Positions 59,948 to 64,000 of a stretch of DNA of 64,000 nucleotides are shown here, piece after piece. The position numbers and the translations under genes were made by a program. The notes under the pieces are model-generated. The model searched no databases, had not been told where the DNA came from, and saw only the letters and a list, made by a program, of their open reading frames with translations. Location of the stretch: positions 434,001 through 498,000 of the forward strand of contig NZ_LRML01000001.1 in NCBI RefSeq assembly GCF_001647285.1, given 5' to 3'. The DNA is from Rufibacter roseus (GTDB taxonomy: Bacteria; Bacteroidota; Bacteroidia; Cytophagales; Hymenobacteraceae). Position 1 is the first letter of the stretch. Each line of letters opens with the position of its first letter.

Positions 59948-59993
59948 CATAAACAAAATAGCCCGACCATTTGGTCGGGCTATTTTGTTTATG
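59948..59993 (-). terminator. typA terminator hairpin
   Basis: CATAAACAAAATAGCCCGACC pairs perfectly (21 bp) with 59973-59993 around ATTT; 15 bp beyond the typA stop on the minus strand. Confidence 0.88.
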
Positions 59994-60007
59994 GAAATTA
60001 CTAAGAA

Positions 60008-61813
60008 TTAACCTTGAGAGTTTCCGTAGCGCTTGCGCTCGTTCTCATCTAAATAAATCTTACGCATTCTAATGCTCTTTGGCGTTACTTCCAGTAATTC
60101 ATCCTTCTGGATGTATTCCATGGCTTCTTCCAGCGAGAATTGTTTTTTAGGTACAATCTTCACGTTGTTGTCAGAGCCTGAAGCACGCATGTTGGTCAGC
60201 TGCTTTCCTTTCTGAATGTTTACGGTCAGGTCGTTCTGGCGAGAGTGCTCTCCAATTACCTGGCCCATGTACACATCCTCACCTGGATCAACAAAGAATA
60301 CACCGCGGTCCTGCAATTTATCAATAGAATAAGCAGTACCAGGACCCGTCTCCATAGAGATCAATGAACCGTTGATACGACCTGGGATAGCACCTTTGAA
60401 CGGCTCATAGCTTACAAAGCGGTGGTTCATGATAGCTTCACCGGCAGTAGCTGTCAACACGTTGTTACGAAGGCCAATCAAACCACGCGCTGGAATGTTA
60501 AATTCCAAATGCTGCAAGTCACCTTTCGGCTCCATAATAGTCAGGTCACCTTTACGCTGTGTTACCAGTTCAATCACCTTACCGGCAGATTCTTCCGGAA
60601 CGTCCACTACCAGGTGCTCAACCGGCTCGTATTTCTGTCCGTCAATTTCTTTGAAGATTACCTGCGGCTGGCCTACCTGTAATTCGTAGCCCTCGCGGCG
60701 CATGGTTTCAATTAAAACTGACAAGTGAAGGATACCACGTCCGTACACCAAGAAGGTGTCTTCTTTGTCGGTTTCATCCACTCTTAGAGCTAGGTTTTTC
60801 TCCATCTCTTTGAACAAGCGGTCACGCAGGTGACGAGATGTTACAAATTTGCCCTCTTTCCCGAAGAAAGGAGAGTTATTGATGGTGAACAACATGTTCA
60901 TGGTAGGCTCATCAATGGCGATGCGCTCCAATGGCTCTGGGTTTTCAAAATCGGCAAGCGTATCGCCAATCTCGAAACCTTCAATACCGGTTACGGCGCA
61001 GATCTCGCCAGCAGAAACAGACTCTACCTTTACGCGGCCCAAGCCTTCAAAAACCTGAAGTTCTTTGATTCTTACTTTCTTGATAGAGCCATCACGCTTG
61101 CAAAGGCTCATTTGGGCACCTTCTTTCAATGTTCCGCGTTTTACACGGCCAATGGCGATACGGCCCACAAAAGAAGAGTAATCTAATGAAGTAATTTGCA
61201 TCTGCGGTGTTCCTTCTTCTGAAGGAGCCGGAGGAATTACGTCAATGATGGCGTCTAACAACGGAATGATGTTGTCAGTTGGTTTCTGCCAGTCAGTGCT
61301 CATCCAGCCATGCTTGCTGGAACCATAGATGGTCACGAAGTCTAACTGTTCTTCGGTAGCATCAAGGTTGAACATCAGGTCGAACACCATTTCGTGTACT
61401 TCGTCCGGACGGCAGTTTTCTTTGTCTACTTTGTTTACTACCACAATTGGCTTAAGGCCTAAAGAGATAGCTTTTCCTAGCACGAAGCGGGTCTGTGGCA
61501 TAGGGCCTTCAAAGGCATCTACCAGCAAAAGAACGCCGTCGGCCATTTTCAAAACGCGCTCAACTTCACCTCCGAAGTCAGCGTGACCAGGGGTGTCAAT
61601 GATGTTGATTTTAACGTCTTTGTAACGCACCGATACGTTTTTAGAAACGATGGTGATGCCGCGTTCTCTTTCCAGGTCATTGTTATCCAGGATAAGGTCG
61701 TCGAACTGTTGGTGCGCGTCAAATATCTTTGAGGCGTGGATGATTTTGTCTACCAGCGTGGTTTTACCGTGGTCCACGTGGGCAATAATCGCGATGTTGC
61801 GGATACTTTGCAT
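60008..61813 (-). CDS. typA: Ribosome-associated GTPase TypA/BipA
   Basis: 601 residues, full length. G1 AHVDHGKTTLVDKIIHAS, ERERGITI switch, G3 DTPGHADFGGEVERVL, G4 VNKVDKENCRP. Domain II, EF-G-like domain III and V (RREGYELQVGQPQVI), then the BipA-specific C-terminal domain (LQDRGVFFVDPGEDVYMGQVIGEHSRQNDLTVNI; KIVPKKQFSLEEAMEYIQKDELLEVTPKSIRMRK). Binds ribosomes under stress and aids 50S assembly. TACCTTTG promoter 22 bp upstream and strong terminator: single-gene unit. Confidence 0.97.
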   Translation of the reverse strand: MQSIRNIAIIAHVDHGKTTLVDKIIHASKIFDAHQQFDDLILDNNDLERERGITIVSKNVSVRYKDVKINIIDTPGHADFGGEVERVLKMADGVLLLVDAFEGPMPQTRFVLGKAISLGLKPIVVVNKVDKENCRPDEVHEMVFDLMFNLDATEEQLDFVTIYGSSKHGWMSTDWQKPTDNIIPLLDAIIDVIPPAPSEEGTPQMQITSLDYSSFVGRIAIGRVKRGTLKEGAQMSLCKRDGSIKKVRIKELQVFEGLGRVKVESVSAGEICAVTGIEGFEIGDTLADFENPEPLERIAIDEPTMNMLFTINNSPFFGKEGKFVTSRHLRDRLFKEMEKNLALRVDETDKEDTFLVYGRGILHLSVLIETMRREGYELQVGQPQVIFKEIDGQKYEPVEHLVVDVPEESAGKVIELVTQRKGDLTIMEPKGDLQHLEFNIPARGLIGLRNNVLTATAGEAIMNHRFVSYEPFKGAIPGRINGSLISMETGPGTAYSIDKLQDRGVFFVDPGEDVYMGQVIGEHSRQNDLTVNIQKGKQLTNMRASGSDNNVKIVPKKQFSLEEAMEYIQKDELLEVTPKSIRMRKIYLDENERKRYGNSQG

Positions 61814-61834
61814 TCAGAGGTTGTTTTCAGCCCG

Positions 61835-61842
61835 CAAAGGTA
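61835..61842 (-). promoter_or_regulatory. -7 element of typA
   Basis: TACCTTTG on the minus strand, exact TAnnTTTG match, 22 bp before the ATG. Confidence 0.5.
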
Positions 61843-62050
61843 GGGTTTTTCTTATGCTTTTCTATGTTAAATAATAAAAAAGCCTTGAACCCAATAACTT
61901 ACGGTCATTTTATTGTGAAGGGCTAACAGAAAGCCCCTTAGCTAAGTTCCTAAACCGCATTTTCACAACGCTGATGTAGGTGGAAAACGAAGTGACAGAC
62001 GCGGCTTTTGGTAGGAGAGCAGCTAATATAGATGGCGTTTAAGCAAAAAA

Positions 62051-62102
62051 CTCTAGCCGTTTTAGAGCCGCTTTTTGAAAAACGGCTCTAAAACGGCTAG
62101 AG
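62051..62102. terminator. P palindrome copy 26 with gene-specific arms
   Basis: CTCTAGCCGTTTTAGAGCCG pairs perfectly (20 bp) with 62083-62102 and continues as TTTTT / AAAAA: the most stable copy, 31 bp beyond the porP stop. The remaining ~200 bp towards typA show no gene. Confidence 0.82.
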
Positions 62103-62132
62103 AGTTATAACTCAAGAAGGTGAAAATGTAAA

Positions 62133-63143
62133 CTACATCTGATCAGGAGAGGAAGCCGTGTTCTGCCCAAGCCACTTATAGCCTTTCGTTTTCTTAATTC
62201 TGAAGCCCAGCATCAACTCATGTGAGCCAGCGCTATGGTGTCTTAGTGGTGATACTGTAATGTCATAAGAGTAAGAAAATTGGTACTGTTCCTTAAACTG
62301 CAAGCCAACTAGTCCTACCAACGCGTCTTGGGTGCGGTAAGAAACAGCTGTCCACACGTGGTCATCATAGGCAGTACGGCGTCGTTTGGTAAAGTAGTAG
62401 GTGCCCTTCATGTTCAGGTCTGCCTGCAACGGGGCTGGCCCCGCATACTTGAGCAAGACGGAGGGAGTGAGGGTAATGTTTCTTCTCACATCAAAGTTGT
62501 AGCCACCCGACATAAACAAATGTTTAGAAAGATAACTTGCGGCATCAGCGTTTTCGGCACTAACATATTTGTTGTCCAGGAGCTGAAAAAGGGAAATACC
62601 CACATAAAACCTGTTGCTGTGTAAATAGGTGCCCACGCTTAAGTCAGGCACGAAGGCATTTAATACTCCATTTCTGGTGACAGGATCAATACCATTAGAA
62701 TTATCTGCCATTACTACTTTGTTGGGATCAAACCGGAACTGCTGAAACCCCGCAAAAACACCCGATGAAAAATAGATTTCCCGGTTCAGGGGAATGTGGT
62801 AGGCATAAGACAAGAGAGCAGCGGTGCGGGTGGTGGGGCCGGTGTTGTCAGTATACGCGTAGCCGCCCGCGCCGTGGTATGCCTGAACGCCTCTCCTGCC
62901 TTTCTTGCGTTGGTTTTGGAACAGGGCTGTTTCTGCGCTTAGGTAAAAAGTTTTAGGGGCTCCTTCAAATCCTACCCATTGGTTTCGGAACCCAGCCTTT
63001 AGGTTCAGGTCTTTCTCAAAGCCTGCCACCGCCGGATTAACAAGATAATAATTGGTCATGTACTGGCTGTACAAGGGCTGCTGTTGGGCTGTTGCCATAA
63101 GGCTACACAGCAGAAGTAAAATGATTGATATATACTTTTTCAT
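62133..63143 (-). CDS. PorP/SprF family type IX secretion membrane protein (second copy)
   Basis: 336 residues. Signal peptide ending LMATAQ, then QQPLYSQYMTNYYLVNPAVAGFEKDLNLKAGFRNQWVGFEGAPKTFYLSAET, aligning with the first PorP at 1424-2461 in the start motif and with HELMLGFRIKK at the end. Internal region VTRNGVLNAFVPDLSVGTYLHSNRFYVGIS. Encoded 30 bp after the SprB-like gene, so it likely exports that protein, parallel to the left-hand pair but only moderately similar in sequence. Confidence 0.92.
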   Translation of the reverse strand: MKKYISIILLLLCSLMATAQQQPLYSQYMTNYYLVNPAVAGFEKDLNLKAGFRNQWVGFEGAPKTFYLSAETALFQNQRKKGRRGVQAYHGAGGYAYTDNTGPTTRTAALLSYAYHIPLNREIYFSSGVFAGFQQFRFDPNKVVMADNSNGIDPVTRNGVLNAFVPDLSVGTYLHSNRFYVGISLFQLLDNKYVSAENADAASYLSKHLFMSGGYNFDVRRNITLTPSVLLKYAGPAPLQADLNMKGTYYFTKRRRTAYDDHVWTAVSYRTQDALVGLVGLQFKEQYQFSYSYDITVSPLRHHSAGSHELMLGFRIKKTKGYKWLGQNTASSPDQM

Positions 63144-63173
63144 AAGATGCGGTTAAGGTGTTTTGAGAAAAAA

Positions 63174-64000
63174 CTAGCGCATTATGGTTATTGACTTCTT
63201 AAGCAGGGGTTGGGCGTTCCCCAGATCAATGGTGCAGTAGTAGGTGCCATTTGGCAACGGCTGGCCATTGTAAGTTCCGTCCCATGGTTTCCTATATCCC
63301 TTCGATTCAAACACTGGGCTTCCCCAGCGGTTGTACACTGTGATTTTGCAGTTAGGGTATAGGGTGGAGATATTCTTGATTTCCCACAGGTCATTCAAAC
63401 CATCACCGTTTGGAGAGAAACCGGTAGGGATTTCAAAGTCTTGGCTGGCTTCAATAGTGAAGTTGACCTCAGTAGTACAACCGTTTTTGTCTTTCACCAC
63501 TAGCAGGTGGGTACCTTCACTCAGGTTGTGAAAGACAGAGTCAGTGGTAAATCTTCCCTTGTCTAGCTGGTAGGTGTAAGGAGCGGTACCGCCGCCAACA
63601 AAAGTAACCGCAGCGCTGCCTGTTGAGCTGGCGGCAACGGTATTAGATAAGGCGGTTACTTTTACTTGAATAGGCTTAGGCTCTTTGATCTCTACTGTGC
63701 CAAGGTTAACTGTACACTCTGGAGAGAATCTGACAAGAACCTGATAACTGCCGCCTGCCAAGTTTGTAAACACAGAATCTTTCAGGAAAGTACGGCCGTT
63801 GTCAATGCTGAATTCTGCTTTGCCTTCTCCGCCTTTGGTAGTTACTGAAATGGAACCATTGGCCTGACCTGAGCAGAGTGCATCCTGCACTAAAGCTATT
63901 TTGCTTTCTACTTTCTTGATCAGAACCGAGGTGGAGTAGGTGCAGTTATTGGCGTCTTTCACCGTTAGTTGGTAGGTGCCAGGTGCCAACCCAGTAAGGG
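63174..64000 (-). CDS. SprB-repeat protein with T9SS type-B sorting domain, 5' end outside window
   Basis: The frame is open to the right edge (about 275 residues visible, the last read LTGLAPGTYQLTVKDANNC). Three SprB-type repeats (GTYQLTVKDANNCTYS; GSYQVLVRFSPECTV; GTHLLVVKDKNGCTTEVNF) lead to the gliding-motility-associated sorting domain IPTGFSPNGDGLNDLWEI ... VYNRWGSPVFESKGYRKPWDGTYNGQPLPNGTYYCTI. Surface adhesin of the SprB class carried by T9SS; size unknown because the start is beyond 64000. Confidence 0.9.
   Translation of the reverse strand, partial: LTGLAPGTYQLTVKDANNCTYSTSVLIKKVESKIALVQDALCSGQANGSISVTTKGGEGKAEFSIDNGRTFLKDSVFTNLAGGSYQVLVRFSPECTVNLGTVEIKEPKPIQVKVTALSNTVAASSTGSAAVTFVGGGTAPYTYQLDKGRFTTDSVFHNLSEGTHLLVVKDKNGCTTEVNFTIEASQDFEIPTGFSPNGDGLNDLWEIKNISTLYPNCKITVYNRWGSPVFESKGYRKPWDGTYNGQPLPNGTYYCTIDLGNAQPLLKKSITIMR

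Overview
The window is chromosomal DNA of a Bacteroidota bacterium, most likely order Cytophagales, family Hymenobacteraceae (Rufibacter, Nibribacter or Pontibacter-like; genus not resolvable by eye). Supporting signs are two type IX secretion (T9SS) PorP/SprF genes, each paired with a large secreted protein, a TonB-receptor/DUF4249/MG2-domain surface cluster, TAnnTTTG-type -7 promoter elements, few purine-rich ribosome binding sites, and intergenic gaps crowded with small palindromic repeats. No rRNA, tRNA, CRISPR array, prophage or complete insertion sequence was seen.

Layout: 0-1.4 kb, a REP-associated tyrosine transposase cut by the window edge, with its own REP hairpins. 1.4-8 kb (minus), a PorP/SprF plus PKD-repeat T9SS cargo pair and an Omp85-like barrel. 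8.1-11.3 kb, a radical-SAM/DUF4130 DNA-metabolism pair and a frameshifted DUF488 gene. 11.4-14 kb, purN, a small retropepsin-like protein and purH. 15-20.5 kb, the elongasome operon mreB-mreC-mreD-mrdA-rodA. 21-27 kb, ferredoxin, tdk, small membrane proteins, rtcB and an MscS channel. 27.4-34 kb, a fused trehalose-6-phosphate synthase/phosphatase, a GH15 glycosidase and an LRR-kinase. 34.2-44.2 kb, a complete assimilatory sulfate-reduction cluster (cysH, cysD, cysN, cobA, cysJ, cysI and a Met8-TSUP fusion) preceded by a 22-residue leader ORF ending CCCSTCCCCC. 44.4-48.7 kb, a nuclease-fold hydrolase, metX, an OsmC protein and metZ, which take the sulfide on to homocysteine. 49-59 kb, a deacetylase, a cold-shock protein, an oxidoreductase and the TonB cluster. 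59.3-64 kb, a DUF922 gene split by a stop codon, typA, and a second PorP/SprF plus SprB-like pair running off the right edge.

The three strongest non-genic signals are these. (1) The Cys-codon leader ORF before cysH, with a good Bacteroidota promoter, looks like a cysteine-sensing attenuator. (2) A 36-nt core palindrome, called P here (arms GTTTTNGGCCTGTTTT and AAAACAGGNCNAAAAC), occurs 26 times in gaps and once inside metX. It usually lies just 3' of a gene, often directly after a gene-specific terminator hairpin or nested inside gene-specific arms. (3) A module of about 540 bp, called L here, occurs three times and contains a hairpin whose stem changes in a compensatory way between copies. 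Several further repeat families (REP doublets, a 100-bp MITE-like element, a four-palindrome array) sit inside the sulfur cluster.
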